DNA of 64,000 nucleotides. Origin: Rostratula benghalensis. Its lineage: Eukaryota > Chordata > Aves > Charadriiformes > Rostratulidae. The position numbers and the translations under genes were made by a program. The notes beneath the pieces were generated by a model. It was not told the DNA's origin and ran no database searches. It saw nothing but the letters and a program-made list of their open reading frames with translations. Every line of letters begins with the position of its first letter. The first letter of the stretch is position 1. Positions 24,606 through 37,591 of this stretch are shown here, one piece after another. Location: assembly GCA_013399305.1 (NCBI GenBank), contig VXAI01000183.1:628715-692714 (forward strand). The letters run 5' to 3'.

Positions 24606-24964
24606 TGTCGTGCTTTAGCCTTAGACAGCAACAAGGAACCAGGTGGGAGCTGCTCTCACTTGACCCATCCACCGCTGGAAGGGCAAAATCGGAAGAAAAA
24701 GGCAAAACTTGTGGGTTGGGATAAAAGCAGTTTAACAGAACAACAAAGCAGTAACAGAAGCAGGGATAAAGAAGTAGAAAAAACACAATTAAGATACCAA
24801 CTCTATCCTGGACTGTTCACTGTCCCCACCGACTTCTGGTCCCCTTCACTTCCCAGTCAGCTCCTAGCTGCCCCCTGGGCAGGGCTCACATGGGATGGAA
24901 TACTTGTGCCCCTGCTAGAGCCAGGGGACAATTAACCCCGTGCCATTGTCCTGGAACCAGGACA
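24606..24964. mobile_element. Solo LTR of an avian endogenous retrovirus (ERVL-like), nested in CR1
   Basis: The 359-bp element begins TGTCGTG and ends AGGACA, giving TG..CA termini with a TGTC/GACA inverted pair. It is flanked by a perfect 5-bp target duplication ATGAT (24601-24605 and 24965-24969). Removing it and one ATGAT would restore a continuous CR1. Internal text ('aaaacttgtgggttgggata', 'agcagtttaacag') resembles LTRs common in neoavian genomes. A 5-bp duplication is typical of ERVL- or gammaretrovirus-like integrases. No internal viral genes are present, consistent with LTR-LTR recombination. The exact subfamily and the transcriptional strand are not determined. Confidence 0.88.
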
Positions 24965-24969
24965 ATGAT
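24965..24969. repeat. Right target-site duplication ATGAT
   Basis: Matches 24601-24605. Together they bound the 359-bp LTR. Confidence 0.88.
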
Positions 24970-25016
24970 CTTTCAAGGTCCCTTCCAGTCCCTGTTATTC
25001 TGTGATTCTGTGATTC

Positions 25017-28000
25017 CAGGCATTCCACCGCGTTTCAGCCCTGAACGCTCTGAGGCCTCCAAAAAGACACTCTGGGGGGTTGCAGAGTATATTTGGTGGA
25101 GGGGGACCTCTTTTAGCATTTTAAGATGTTTCTCAGCCTCGGGGCCACACATTACAGTGCGGTTTCCCTGGTTCTTTTTCTCCATGCAGGCCTGCCCTTG
25201 CAGGTTCATCTCCCCTGCCTTCAAGGTTCAAGGCAAATACGCAAGACATCCCCGAAGCCGTGGGAACTGCACTCATTTTTGCTAAGCTTTTCTGTACTGT
25301 TTTAATGAAAACCCACTAGGGTCCTAAATGGAAAGAAAATACCTTAAGCAGACGTTTAACAAGAAATATAAAAAGAGGGTGGGGAAAAAAAAACACCCCA
25401 CACCATTATACATGAAGTTTGACCAGTATTAGTGAAACAAAAAGACCACAGAAACACCAGAAAACTCTGTTGCCATAAGATTATGAGGAAGACTTAAAAT
25501 TCAGGTCCCCTGTCTGGAACAAGTATTACAGGAATATGTTCTGAACTTTGCACAGTTAATTTTTGTTAGAAATTAAATATATCAAAAGATTTATTGAGAT
25601 GCTTCATGTTTAATAAAATAGTCATAACAGAATGAGATATTTCACAGGATAAATAACAGGATTGTTAACTGTATTTGTATAGCAGGTCTAAGAATAATAA
25701 ATGGTTTGTTCAATAACAAACTGACAACAACTTATTTCAGATTATAAAAATGTGTGAGATAAGAGTCAAAATGTCAAAACTCAAAGGATGAGAAGTTCTA
25801 GGGCAGACAACATCTGAGTCCAAACCCAGGTTACCCCAATCCAAGCATCATTTAAACTCTGAAACCACTTGAAATAAACAGATGGAACTTTCCACATAAA
25901 GTATTTTCCAAGCCAAATCCACAACAGGACAGTGAAGGCAACTGTTCTTTTATTTCGTACACAGCCAAAGACATCTCAATCTTCTCATGTTATTCAAATC
26001 TAATAAAAGATTAATATCCTTTTAGAATAAAATAATATAAAAGTATCTGAAGATAAACACACAACAATTATTCATCCTGGCTATGTCCCTCAAAGAACAC
26101 ATGAACAGAGAAAGTTCAGTACTTTTTAAAAAGTATGTTCTTTTGAAAATATTAACAAGTGAAGAGTCTCTGAGTATATTTGACTTCTAAACAAGTTGCT
26201 TTCTTTTTTGGAAATGCTGAGAAGGCAGACACTCATAGTGAGGTCAATGAGACTTACTGATTGCACAGTGTTACAGAAAATTAGGCTACTTATTTGGGAA
26301 CTAAATATGGATTTTAAGAAGTCACAGTGTTGAGCATTTTGGAGCTGGCCTACATTTTTTAAAGAAAAGTTTGAGACATTGAGCAACAACTTTTCAGAAG
26401 AAAAAGATATTTATTATGTCCTTCATAGAATTAAAGGCAACTCACATAATCTGAAAAAGAGAATTTGGGGCCGGGGCAGGGGGAGAGACTGGCTACACCT
26501 TTCTTGTGACAAAGTACCATTTTGCAATCCACCTGACATACTTAGGGTGCCCCTAATTCTTGTTGGCTTTGACTGTGAGGTACCTGGAGGACAAGGAGCA
26601 GGTCCCCAAAATGGTATTTGCTACCAGTATTTGCCTCTCACCTGTATGTCAGGATGACAAATGATAGAGAAGAGATAGCTTAAAGAAAAGGATGTAAATA
26701 AACACTTTCTTTGTTTCAGTGTAATCATTAAAATTTAAAGACCATTGCCTCCAAAAGTCATTCCCATGTATTTTATCAGTTTATTTGTGAAGTTGGCCTA
26801 TCCAAGTCTCAGCAGGGAGCTGAGCTGTTGATATCACTTTGGTCTTTGATGTTCACAATACTAACGTAAACGGACTAAATAATGACAACTTTCTCCCAAA
26901 AAATTTTTTTAAAGCCCCACATTGCTAGCCATTTTAAACTAAAACAACTGCTATTGCTATCAATTTAAGTAATCACTTTCCCAGCTGACAGATGCAAAGC
27001 TCTCCGTTCAGATAATGACTTTTCCAGCTGACGAGAGCCAGGGAACAGGAAGTGTATGTGGGGATAAGTGTTTGGGAATTAGAGGACAGCCAAAGTTTGC
27101 AGCTACCTGTATTATCTGAATAAGGTTAGATTACTCCCACCAGCACAGTTTTACCTGAAATCAGCAATAATAAACATTTTAAGAATGCATTTACTACGCA
27201 TTATATTTTTGTACAGTACGAGGCAACTTGAAAAGTTTTTTTTATTTTCTGTTTGAGAGCAAAATCAGCCAGTAGCTATAGTTTTCAACAGTGTTTTTAC
27301 AGGGCAAGGAGAAATGGTACATGCTGTATTGTTTCTGTCTGCGCTTAAGCCAAACCTGTTCCCTGATTTTCAGCAGAGTTGGAAATGCAGCGCTTCCTGG
27401 CTATGAAAAAAGCCCCATCATTTTAGAAACATGGCCCAAGTAGACAACTGTCAAAATATGTGCTACATTCATATGATTCACTGCCCTGAAAACTATTAAG
27501 GAGGTTACTACAAAACAACAAAAGGAGGATCTCAAGACCTATCCAACACTTGGGGCATTTTTTGTGCACCCTAATTCATCACTCTCTTTGGCTGTGGCTC
27601 AAAGGATGCAAATAATAAGCTGGTTTCTAAATTTTATCTCTGGACAGTGCTTAGACAGTATGTAGAGTTACCTTTTCAAAATGGATGGTGTTCCTCAACT
27701 GGACATGCCAAAGAAGGCATGCCATTCTTCCATTCTTCCTGCTCTGTATCAGAAAGCAGTGTATTTAATCCTGTGTAATGCAGGGAAGAGGAGGCCACGT
27801 GTTAGCTCTCCCTGGAGCTGTCAAGAGCATGAAGCTGAAAATCTGATGGCAGTTTCATGACCCAGGCTTTTCCTGTAGACCAACCTGTCAGACGGCAACC
27901 ACAAAGTTGCCCTAGAATAACAGAATCTCTATTACACCTTAAAATCACTCTGCTGGGCTGATCATCATAAAAAGTTATAACCCAACATCGTACTTTAGCA

Positions 28001-29260
28001 TTTACCAGGAAGGGAAAGGCTGAGGAACTTCAGCTACAAGTCCGTAAAAGTATCAACATAAGCCAGCACATATGAATGTCAAGCTGATATGAAATGAAAT
28101 ATTTCTATTTGTGATGACAGCCTGAATTTTTTTACCAAAGCCGAAACAGAATATTTTTTATCTTGCACTCCCTATCCTGCAATATTAATATTATAAAACA
28201 AAAAAACACCCCAAAACAACAATTCTGCAAAGAGCAAAGAAATAAAGAAGGAAAATTCCCGAGAAGCTGTATCAGTAGTCTTCATGTCAATAACAATCAA
28301 AAACTTCAATAAAAATTATCAGTTTTTCAGTTTAACTCTTGCTATAGCCATATAATGTCTGTTCTGTTTCTTATCTACTTTTAAATTTGGTTTTTCAAAT
28401 TAAACTTCCCACAGCTATAATGATAAATTGAGTATGAGGCTTGAACGCAAATGCCTCTGCTTTTTCTCTTTCTTCTCCTAAGACACTGGAAGTAAAAACC
28501 AGAACACGTGAGAAAAGTAACATAATACAGAACATGGAATGAAAATGATCTAAGTTAAATCATGGTAAGAACTAGAGAGAAGGACTGTTAAATGTGATCT
28601 TTTAGAAAAGCAAGAATATATATGAAAAAAAGAAAAAGCATGCAAAAGTGCAAGCGTGCATGTGCTCGTGCTGTACACACAAAAACTGCATAATGTTTTC
28701 TTGTGCATTTCTTTCTCTTCCATTCGTATAGCTTTAGCATAAGAACATAATAACAATATGACTTTTTTATTAATCTCACTGCAAGGAGAAGTACTTGTGG
28801 CAAGATATGGAGGTTCAGGGGATGTAAAAGAGCAGCATCAGACTCCCACAGAATCTCTCAAACAGTGAAAGTCTACTCTCTCATCAAATAACATTTCTTA
28901 CTGAAGCACAGGGGAGGTCTCACAGCACACACTGGCAATAGAAAATGCAATCCAAAGCTCCCCATATTGTTTTATTTATTTTTAAGAAAATTAAACTTCC
29001 ATTGAAACCTGCTTTGGCCTCACACCCATGGCATCACACACCAGAAACTAGTACTTTCCTTTGAAAAGTGCCCAGTAAAACTTTAAAAGGCTATCCCTCC
29101 AAATGCAGAGTACATAGAAATACTTAAGGGGTTAATAAACTCTTACAGTGTACCAAAATCACAAGTTTTACACCTCAACTCTGTACAGTTGGAGCTCCTA
29201 AGAGAGGAGCAATTGCACTGTAGTAACGTTAAAGTTTGATTTAGGTTTCTCCACCGGCAG
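25017..29260. other. Unique non-coding sequence
   Basis: No gene is supported. Right after the CR1 (25020-25290) the sequence is GC-richer, with overlapping open frames on both strands, none with motifs. A good minus-strand donor (CAATCA|GTAAGT at about 26258) lacks a good acceptor. Confidence 0.5.
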
Positions 29261-29514
29261 AATGAAGTGTGTCTTACTTCTCAGGTGTGAGACTTGGCCG
29301 CTCTGCCTTTTGCAATATATTATCCCAACACTGTCAGAAAATGCTCAGCAGCGCCAATTCTCTACTAAACTGGGTGTGTTATAAATCCAGCGTAAGCAGG
29401 GGATTTCTTATGCCAACAGTGCTGCTCAACCTGTACCTTATTACCGCACTTTTTTGGCTGCCACGAGATAAAAACCTTTTAAGCTCTTTTACTGCTTGTG
29501 TGTGAAATCTCAGA

Positions 29515-29800
29515 TAATGCGGCCGAAGGCGGGGAAAGTTCAGGGCTCTTTTACGACTCCGTTCTATCAACAATTTCGATCTACAGAGCCCGAATGAACG
29601 TGGAAATTCACGGCTGTCGGATGAGGTCAGTGGAACCACACCCATTCCCTCGACAGACCTTCCTTTTCCTTGAGTAGACAACTTTACGTGGGCTCCAGAA
29701 ATATGCCCTGTCAGACGAGAAACACTTGCCCTCGGGTCGCAGGCGATGCCAAGTAAATCAGGAGTTTTCTACGCGGCGGACTTCGACACCGTGTGTGCTT
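29515..29800. promoter_or_regulatory. Small CpG-island-like patch, possible promoter or enhancer
   Basis: I count about 21 CpG in roughly 285 bp at near 50% GC, giving an observed/expected ratio near or above 1, whereas the flanking kilobases are strongly CpG-depleted. In vertebrates such patches mark unmethylated promoters or active regulatory elements. A donor-like ATCT|GTGAGT lies just to the right on the plus strand (about 29812-29819). No first exon with a start codon and recognisable peptide is seen on either strand. It lies about 6 kb upstream, on the minus strand, of the candidate terminal exon at 23.6 kb, so it could be that gene's promoter. This is inference. Confidence 0.4.
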
Positions 29801-30508
29801 AAGACACATTATCTGTGAGTTTTGGAGGTGAAGTCCCTCCCTAATGAAATTCAGCTGAGCAGGAACTGGGCTAGAAACACCAGCAGGGAACGCCGAGGGC
29901 TAATGACAAGACAGGTTTGGCACAGAGGGATGCACGAAACAAAATAACCGCAGTGAAGATTTCCAGAGAAAAGTCTTAATTGTCTCGTAAGAGGGAAAGT
30001 GTGTGACACGAGGAACGGGGAGGAATGGCAAACACATGTCAAGCAGCACACTTTATTTACCTTTCATTAGCATGTCTTCCTAGGAGAAGGTTAAATACTC
30101 CAGGAGAGGGATGGGATTTTTCTTCTGTTAACTAATCCGGACAAAAGTGAACAGAGATTTGCTTTCTTCAGCATTCATTGATATTAATTGCTTTATTGAA
30201 CTAGCTGTGGGAACATGGATTTCCCAATGCCAGCATAAAGGATCATTATTTATAAGCTAACTGATCCCACAAATTCTACACTTAGCTCAACATTTCCGTT
30301 GGAAACGCTGAAAGAATCTTTTAAAAAATCATTATATTTCATACTTTACACTAAGGCACACCAGCTGAATGATACAGGTTTTCCAGGAAAAGAAAAACAA
30401 GTTTTTAAGTCTCACATAGCAGACTCCAAACCAGCTCTGAAATGCTGCGTATTATTACATTTTTCCTCCCTTTATTTTTCGTTCTTTCCCTTTTCCCCTG
30501 ACTTACAG

Positions 30509-30580
30509 GTGTCCTTAGTTACAGCCATCACTAAAAACAAAAACACATATGCAGACTATAAATCTGTATTTGTGTACTAA
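30509..30580 (+). other. Exon-like segment after a very strong acceptor
   Basis: A pyrimidine-dominated tract of about 50 nt (30456-30505) ends in ACTTACAG. After it, 23 codons are open to a TAA (ending KSVFVY). AATAAA occurs about 200 nt downstream (30776). It could be a 3'-terminal exon, but no partner exon or family is recognised. Confidence 0.15.
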
Positions 30581-30589
30581 TTCATAAGA

Positions 30590-33500
30590 GTAAAATATCT
30601 TCAGTTGCTCCTTCCAATTTCCTTTCCCTCTTCGATTCATAATTGCACTGCGGTATATTGGGCTTAGGCTTTCAGGAACTCAGTTTTGTCCCAGAAGGTC
30701 GGTTAGCAGGAGGGACCTGCAAATGTGGGCTCTGGCTTCAAGTAAATATATTTAGCAGGAGAGACTCCCAAGCACAATAAAAGCCACTAAATAAACACTG
30801 CAACCTTTAATCAAAGCGCTAAGTTGTCACCGTAACCCTTTGGAGATAGATACGGATGACTCAGCCCATCAGAGTTCATGCAAAAATACACCACAACAGT
30901 CAGTGACATCAAATTATATTTCTTAGTACCAGGGAGTTAATAAATTTCAAGGAGAGATCAAGAATGAATGCTAAGTTCTTCTGTTCTAATATATCCCACC
31001 AATGCTTATTGTGTTGCTGCAGTTAAACGCAACTTTGCTGTTCAAAGATCAATTTAGGGGCTTTATGTGCTGTTTTAAATCATAGCTGAGCTAAGCTTGG
31101 TATGTAAATTGCAAAGTGATAAATGTTAGTTTTTCTTCCATTCCTTCCTCTTTATATCACGGTCAGAATCCTTCACCCCCCCAAAAGGTAATCATTTTTG
31201 GCATAGTTTAGATGCTGAATATATAAGCTACAAAGGAAGAACTAGGATTTACTTTACAGTTGTAATCATTCAGTCCACACAGAGAGAAAAAAACCCTTTT
31301 ACTAGCTGGAAAAAAAGCACTGTACCCTCAGAGAAGACGTAGTTCATTAGAAAGATGGCATGATTGCACAGATTTAGGTTGAAGTAGATCCTCAGGTGGG
31401 AAAATCATTTGGCTGGGGCTAGCAAAACTCCAGGATACTGAGCTTACAGCTGGGGATCCTTGGCCAAGTAAAACTCTTCTAGTTTTGCCTTATTAATGCA
31501 AAAAGTATTATTGAAAGGCAGATATTTGACATCGATATTATTAAAGATTTGTAGAGCCAAGGTGCCTTGTGGCTGTATAGGTAATGCAAGCCCAGTCATG
31601 ATAATCCTTGAGCTAAAGAGCTGCCAGTGGCAAAGCATGTCGGCATAGAAAGCGAACATCACGTGAAGACAAACATATCCCTTTTTAAAATATCCATTAA
31701 GTTTCTAGTTAAGTAAGGATGGGAATTCTAAACTTTTCGGTACCAGGGAGACCAAACAAGCACCTCCAGAAGACAGGGCTTTCCCACGCATGACAACCAG
31801 GACTTGAAATGTTGTGACACGTGACAGGACCTGAGGAATATGAGAGACATCTCTCCATGTGAGACAGCAAAGCAAAAAAAAAAAAAAAAAAGACCTTGGA
31901 GGGCCTTAACAGGGAAGAGCACCCCATAAATATAGTGGCAAATACACAAAAACTACCAGAAAGCATAAACCAAACATGAGTTCCGTTACCAGTAAGTTTC
32001 GAAAACCAACCAATCTCTGATCATTACTTCGGGAGAGGAGCTATAAAGGGAAATGGAAGTATTGTATCAAAGGTGATAAATAAAGTTCAAAAAAACTGTA
32101 ATAAATGGAGAGTTTGCTTACCCAGTGGGCAAGAAGACAAGATAAGGTGTGGTTCTAAAATTTCACATAAAGTAGATCTCTCATCCTTCTCTTATTTTAA
32201 TACATATAACAATAGGTCCTCTTAGAAATCAAAATTATGAAACAAGAGCTCAAGTTTGGTTATCAGGACATTAACTGGTAAATCATTACCATAAAAGAAA
32301 GGAAACATTAGGAGCCTCATTGGTGTTAGTTCCAAGAAAGCATTTTTTTTAGTTCTTTCCTGCGTTCCCATAGCTGTTCCTCATTGCAGAGTATTTCAAG
32401 GTTTCAGAATCCGTTAAATTGAAGATTTAATGAGTATAGGTTGCCAATACACAGCTAAGCTTAGTATTAGTTTTGTGTGTGCACATACAAGCTGTAAACT
32501 TGGAGACCAACCCATGGATTACTGAGGTAGAACTGGTCACACTTTGTGTTCAATTGAAGTGTTCAAAGGAAGCCTGAAAAAAAAATATTCTTTACATCTC
32601 TTATTTGAATTGGGCTGGCATGGAAAATCATGTTCATATTGTACTCATTTGTGGTCTGCTTCCCAGGAATTTTAACAGATGACAATTCAAAGATAAATTT
32701 GCTTTAAAAATAAATGATGAAAAATAACTGGCTTCTCAGCTCTTATTTCATAATCCCGAAAGTATGTTCAGATTTATATAATTAAAGTAGAAAATAGAAG
32801 TCTAAAAATGAAATCTGGTTTTGCATTAGAGCAGCCAGCATTAATAGGACTCTTCTTTCAGTCCTTTTGTTTTGTGCTGCAGGGCCACGGTCCTTACTCA
32901 TCTCAGACTGACCACCAAGAGTGGAGAAAGCACAAGGCTCTGACCCAGTCAGGTTGTGGTTGATGCCACAGCTCGGGACATTCAAGCTTGAAGCAACTCC
33001 ATCACCCAGACCAGAAAACGGGACAAATAATACAGCCTTTCTCAACAGCATCCAGGAAAGAATATGTGGGACACAAAACTGGTGTCTTCAGGGAGGTCCT
33101 CTCCTGTACAGACCTGTATTAATCATGTGAGGTGAGAAGATATTCAGTGGGAAGCCCATTAAACATACACATGTTCACAACTGGAAAGGTACTTGACTGA
33201 GTAAAAGCCTACAGCTGGGACACTTTGGACAATTTTTTCCACCTATATGTGACTATGGCTTTCAACACTTGTTCCCTTCCTTTAATTTAGATGAAAAAAT
33301 AAGACTTTCTTTCCTTCACACAGCAATAGTTTGAAAACTAAAGGTTTTTTGCTATACTGTAACTCAAAAATAGCTCAAAACCCCAAAATAACTCGAATTT
33401 GATCCTGGTGAGTAAAGTGTAAGGCCTAAGGTCTGACTGCAGCTCTTAAAATCAGCTATATCTGTGAAGGACAACAAATTGCCTTGCTGAACATGGAGCT

Positions 33501-34260
33501 GAACCATAATTCTCACAAACTTATAATAGCTCCACTAATTTTCTCTAATCCAGGGGTGGCCAGACTTATTTCAACAGTGCCAATGTTTTTACAATCCAAA
33601 TTCAAACTGATTTTATGGTCTGCTTAGTGCAGACCACACCTTAATTTCAAATATGCCTCATGTCTCTCCTCCTAAAGATGAAAGCTAACAATACTGTAGA
33701 TAAATTCCCTGTCTTTTGTATCCATCACCACTAACACCAGGTAGGCTTCAGATACATCCCAAAAATTAAAAAGACGCCAAACAAATGAGAAAGTGGAATA
33801 GCAAATACAGCAGGAGAAGGGAGCAAACCAGCCCTGATTTAATTTGCAAAACCAAAACTCTGCAGCTACATAACATTGCATCGCTTGGTAACTCCTACAT
33901 CTGAGTAGTGTTAACGTGGAGAAGGTCACACCTGAAAGGAAAGGAAAGCACAGTTGGCAGCACACTCATAGCAGTTCAAACAGGGGCTCACTGAAAGAAG
34001 CAACAGAATAAAGCAGACTCAAATTTCACTCCCCCATCTCTCACATGCCTCAGCTCAACTCCAAAATTATTCATTTGGCCTCTACTCTTTTACCAGCTCT
34101 GAGGTGTTTGGGTGAAATGTACATTTCACATGGATTTGGAAAATGAAGAGCTTGTGCTAATAGAGACATGGAAACAAGAACAATTTCAAAAGCTCTTCCC
34201 TCACCCCCCAAAAATTAAAAAAAAAAAAAGAAAACCCAAAACAGGCATAGAAGTGTAAGT
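30590..34260. other. Unique AT-rich non-coding sequence
   Basis: No gene is supported. The stretch contains an 18-A run at 31874-31891, an A-rich tract at about 34209-34235, and a possible hAT-type terminus near 33552 that I could not confirm. A minus-strand open frame at 31444-31662 reads plausibly but has no identified homology and no good splice pair. Confidence 0.5.
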
Positions 34261-34805
34261 TGAGGGAGGTCATTCTCCCTCTCTACTCTGCACTGGTGAG
34301 ACCACAACTGGAATCCTGCATCCATTTCTGGGATCCCCAGTTCAAGAAAGACAGGGAACTACTGGAGAGAGTCCAGCGTAGGGCAACAAAGATGATGGAG
34401 GGACTGGAGCATCTCCCTGATGAGGAAAGGCTGAAAGCTGGGACACTTTAGCTTGGAGAAGAGAAGGCTGAGGGGAGACCTTATCAATGCTCACAAGTAC
34501 CTGAAGGGTGGGTTGAAGGGGGATGGAGCTGGATTCTTTTCAGTGATTCCTGCTGACAGGATGAGGGGCAATGAGCACAAGCTGGAGCATGGGAAGTTCC
34601 ACTCGAGTATGAGGCAAAACTTCTTTGTGGTGAGGGTGGCAGAGCCCTGGCAGAGGCTGCTCAGGGAGGGTGTGGAGTCCCCTTCTCTGGAGACCTTCAA
34701 GCCCACCTTGATGCAGCCCTGAGTGATGTACTCTGGGTGATCCCGCTTTAGCAGGGGAGTGGGACTGGATGATCCCTTACAAATCTGACAATTCCGTGAT
34801 AATAC
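34261..34805 (+). mobile_element. CR1 LINE, ORF2 C-terminus plus 3' UTR
   Basis: It begins in the conserved CR1 ORF2 C-terminal region. The translated peptide [18 protein letters not shown] and the later [20 protein letters not shown] are hallmark CR1 sequences. It continues through the 3' UTR ('ggcaatgagcacaagctgg', 'cagaggctgctcagggagg') to a degenerate octamer tail near 34790-34805. A TAG at 34450-34452 breaks the ORF2 frame. The copy is 5'-truncated and inactive. Its text differs from the shorter 14957 and 44612 copies, indicating another CR1 subfamily. Confidence 0.93.
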
Positions 34806-37420
34806 GATCTATCTCTAGTAAATTGGACTTTCAGGCTTCAAACTCTGTTCAGTAAAAATTTCAATGAAATCATCCATGGGACTGTCTCTTCCTCCTTCTC
34901 TGTAAGACCAACATAAATCCTGTGTGCAGGCCAATCCTTACACCTTTTTTTTTTTTTCTGGCTTTATCTTCACAGCAGTGCACCTCTCCCTCTGCATTAT
35001 CCATTGCTTCTTCAGAAGTCCCACCCCTGAGATCCTGCCCATCCTTCCTGCCATTCTTACACTCATCCCCATTTTAGTCATGTCTAGTCAAGGTCTCTCC
35101 TCTCCCATTTTTCACTATCTGTGAATTCCATGGCAGCAGGAAGAAATAAGCTTTCTGAAGAATGGCTTCAGAGGTGAACACGTATTCATTTATTGATGCA
35201 TAGTTTAAAATGGTTGAGATCTGCCAAGCTACATACACAGCTAATATGATTGACCAGATGATCTATGACTGTAAGTCACCACTTGTTCCTTGTCATATTC
35301 AACAGTTGTGTCTATTTTTTCACCAGATTATTTGAATCCACGACCTTGTCTTTGTGTATGTTTTTATGGGTTTTACCATAACAGGATTCTGACAGAAATT
35401 GGGATCGTCAGCAATTTTGCTAATATAAACAATAATAAAGCAAATTTTTTATTTTATTTTATTTTTTATCTGCAGTGCAATAATTTCTTAAGATGTAAAA
35501 GCCTGATTCAGTTACTGAGAACTACCTCATCTCTTGATTGCAAGAAGGGGGAAATAGTTTTCTGGACACCAAAAGTAAAAGTTGAGGTTGAAAACTCCTC
35601 CACATCGAACACTAAGCAGAAATGGAATTCCTGGTGGAAGTAGGGATGTTAGGGAACAGGATTGGAATTTAAAAGACCTTATCAAATTGGATAAATGGCC
35701 TAAAAAACCCCACACTTAATTAAAGAAGGAAAAAAGCAAATTTATGGTTGGTTAATAGTAACCAGGCTGTTAAATACGGAATAGGGGGCATGCTGTTAAG
35801 GCAGGAGTTTTGTATAACTCACTGCAGTTAAATAGAACAGAAAACTGAATGTTACAGTTCTATGAAAAAAGGTACATAACGCCTTAGGGCACAGGCAAAT
35901 GTATACAAATGTAAAAAAAAAAAAAAGTGAAATAAGCTGAATAAGCTGCTGAACTTCTTGGCCTTGGTAGTAGTTGACTCAGCTGTAGAATTACATGTGC
36001 TCATGAAATACCCAGCTCAAGAAGGATGTGGACCAACTGGAGACAGTCTAGAAGAGAGTAGGGAGAATAGTACATATCTAGAAAACCAGATAGGAAAGGA
36101 AATTACGAGACAAAAAAAAAAAAAAAAGAATTCGGATGGATCATTCTGCAGAAGAGACTGAGGAAAAATTCCACATAAAAATATGTACAATATCAAGCAA
36201 GGGAAATGAATTGTTATCCCTGACAATTGTGGGCAGGCAACACCAGGAATCTGAAATTGCAACAAAGGGTATTTTTGTGAGATACTGTCAAAAACCTCAT
36301 GGACACGTCAATAAGCTAATATATTGCTCAGTGTTAGTGCAGGTGTCTGAAATGGACCTTCAGATGAGGCTTGTTTAGTAAACCTCATGTTAGACAATGC
36401 ACAAGGCACTGTCCAGTGAGAGGAGAAAAAAAAAAACAACACCAAAACTGCTATTTTCTTTGATGAAACGTCACAAAAAAAGAAGCCTTTGGTTATACAG
36501 AAAAAAAACCCCTTGAAAATGAGAAACATTTTGTGCAATTTCATTAGGATTTACATCCTTTAATGTAAGATAGACTTAAAATCTATTTTTAACCAAAGAA
36601 TCTTATTAAAGTAAGACGATTGCCTGGTTTACTACTTGTAGTTGTTTCAAGCAGTAGTGGCTGATGATGTTCTTTATAAACAATAGGGAATAAATTTAAA
36701 CAGGCTAAAAGATGTTTAATGTGAAAAACTGTAGCTTGAGAAAAAATATGTTGTTGTGGATTGCATATTTTACATGCAATTTATGCTGCAGTTTCTCTTC
36801 ATTAACCACATCTCCCAGATTTTTCAAAGCAACAGCATGAATATTATTAACATGTGTTAAAAATGTGTTTAAAATAATGTATAAAGCTTTGTGTTTAAAG
36901 CAAAAGTTTAGGCATAATGAACAAGGGTGTCTGTATTTTATATATTGGTTTGTACGCCTGTTGATATATAAACCAGGCTACGTGTGCACAGACACATGCA
37001 TATATATATTGCTTGAGAGTTCGTGTTTTAATTAAACTGAACTAGACCTTAACAAGAACATCCAATTCATAATTCTCTCATTCCTTTCTATGGACTCTTA
37101 TTAGTTAAAGCAGATATAATCCATTCTGAAATGTGACACTTAGAAATTGCTAGCACCGCCTTTTGTTGTATTTCTTTCCTTACCATTGGTTTCCCTTCAC
37201 TACAGGAATCTTAGGAAAAAAAGTCTTGTAGCCCTCAGTTTTTCTCTGCAGTGCTTCCCCTTTGTATCCATCTTCCCAAATTGCTTTTGGTGCCACAGTA
37301 TTTATAGAAATTATTGATAATGACAGCCACGGGACTTGATAATTACCAAAATTAAAAATGGCTAGCCTGAACAATTGACAACACCCAATATACTGCATGA
37401 ATCTAGTCCCAGTAACATAG
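34806..37420. other. Unique AT-rich non-coding sequence
   Basis: It contains an ATTTT-rich tract (35445-35468), A-runs at about 35911-35926 and 36112-36127, and a complex AT-rich block at about 36540-36960 that resembles conserved non-coding DNA. No gene is supported. Confidence 0.5.
36540..36960. other. Candidate conserved non-coding element
   Basis: A non-repetitive AT-rich block with many TTTAAT/ATTA cores and a small hairpin (TTGCAT..ATGCAA, about 36764-36782). Conservation is not tested. Confidence 0.2.
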
Positions 37421-37591
37421 GATCATAGAATGGTTAGAGTTGGAAAGGACCTTAAAGATCATCAGGTTTAAACCCCCCTGCCCTGGGCAGGGACACCTCC
37501 CACCAGACCAAAAGCTCAAAGCCCCATCCACCCTGGCCTTGAACCCCTCCAGGAATGGGGCATCCACAGCTTCTCTGGGCAACCTGTTCTA
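37421..37591 (-). mobile_element. CR1 LINE 3' tail, short
   Basis: Starts with the reverse-complement tail ('atcatagaatggttagagtt'), then 'ctgccctgggcagggacacc', 'ctcaaagccccatccaccc' and 'tctctgggcaacctgttct', and stops abruptly. Only about 170 bp of the CR1 3' end remain. The orientation is opposite to its plus-strand CR1 neighbours. Confidence 0.92.

Larger units (their letters stand above)
24295..25016 (+). mobile_element. CR1 LINE 3' part, split by a nested LTR
   Basis: The first part (to 24605) carries the C-terminal end of CR1 ORF2 and the 3' UTR, with landmarks 'ggatggagccaggctcttctcag', 'caaggggcaatgggtgcaag' and 'tgcccagagaggtggtggag'. It stops within 'aactggatgat'. The CR1 3' end resumes at 24965 ('atgatctttcaaggtccc') and finishes with two ATTCTGTG octamers. 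The gap is filled by the solo LTR described separately. Coding remnants are frameshifted and dead. Confidence 0.92.

Noticed and set aside
31444..31662. Minus-strand 72-codon open frame ending next to a GTAAGC donor-like site
   Set aside because: The donor overlaps the stop codon, acceptors are mediocre and no family is recognised.
33552..33610. CAGGGGTGGCCAGAC resembles a hAT/Charlie transposon terminus
   Set aside because: No matching opposite terminus or 8-bp target duplication was found, so a single 15-bp resemblance is insufficient.
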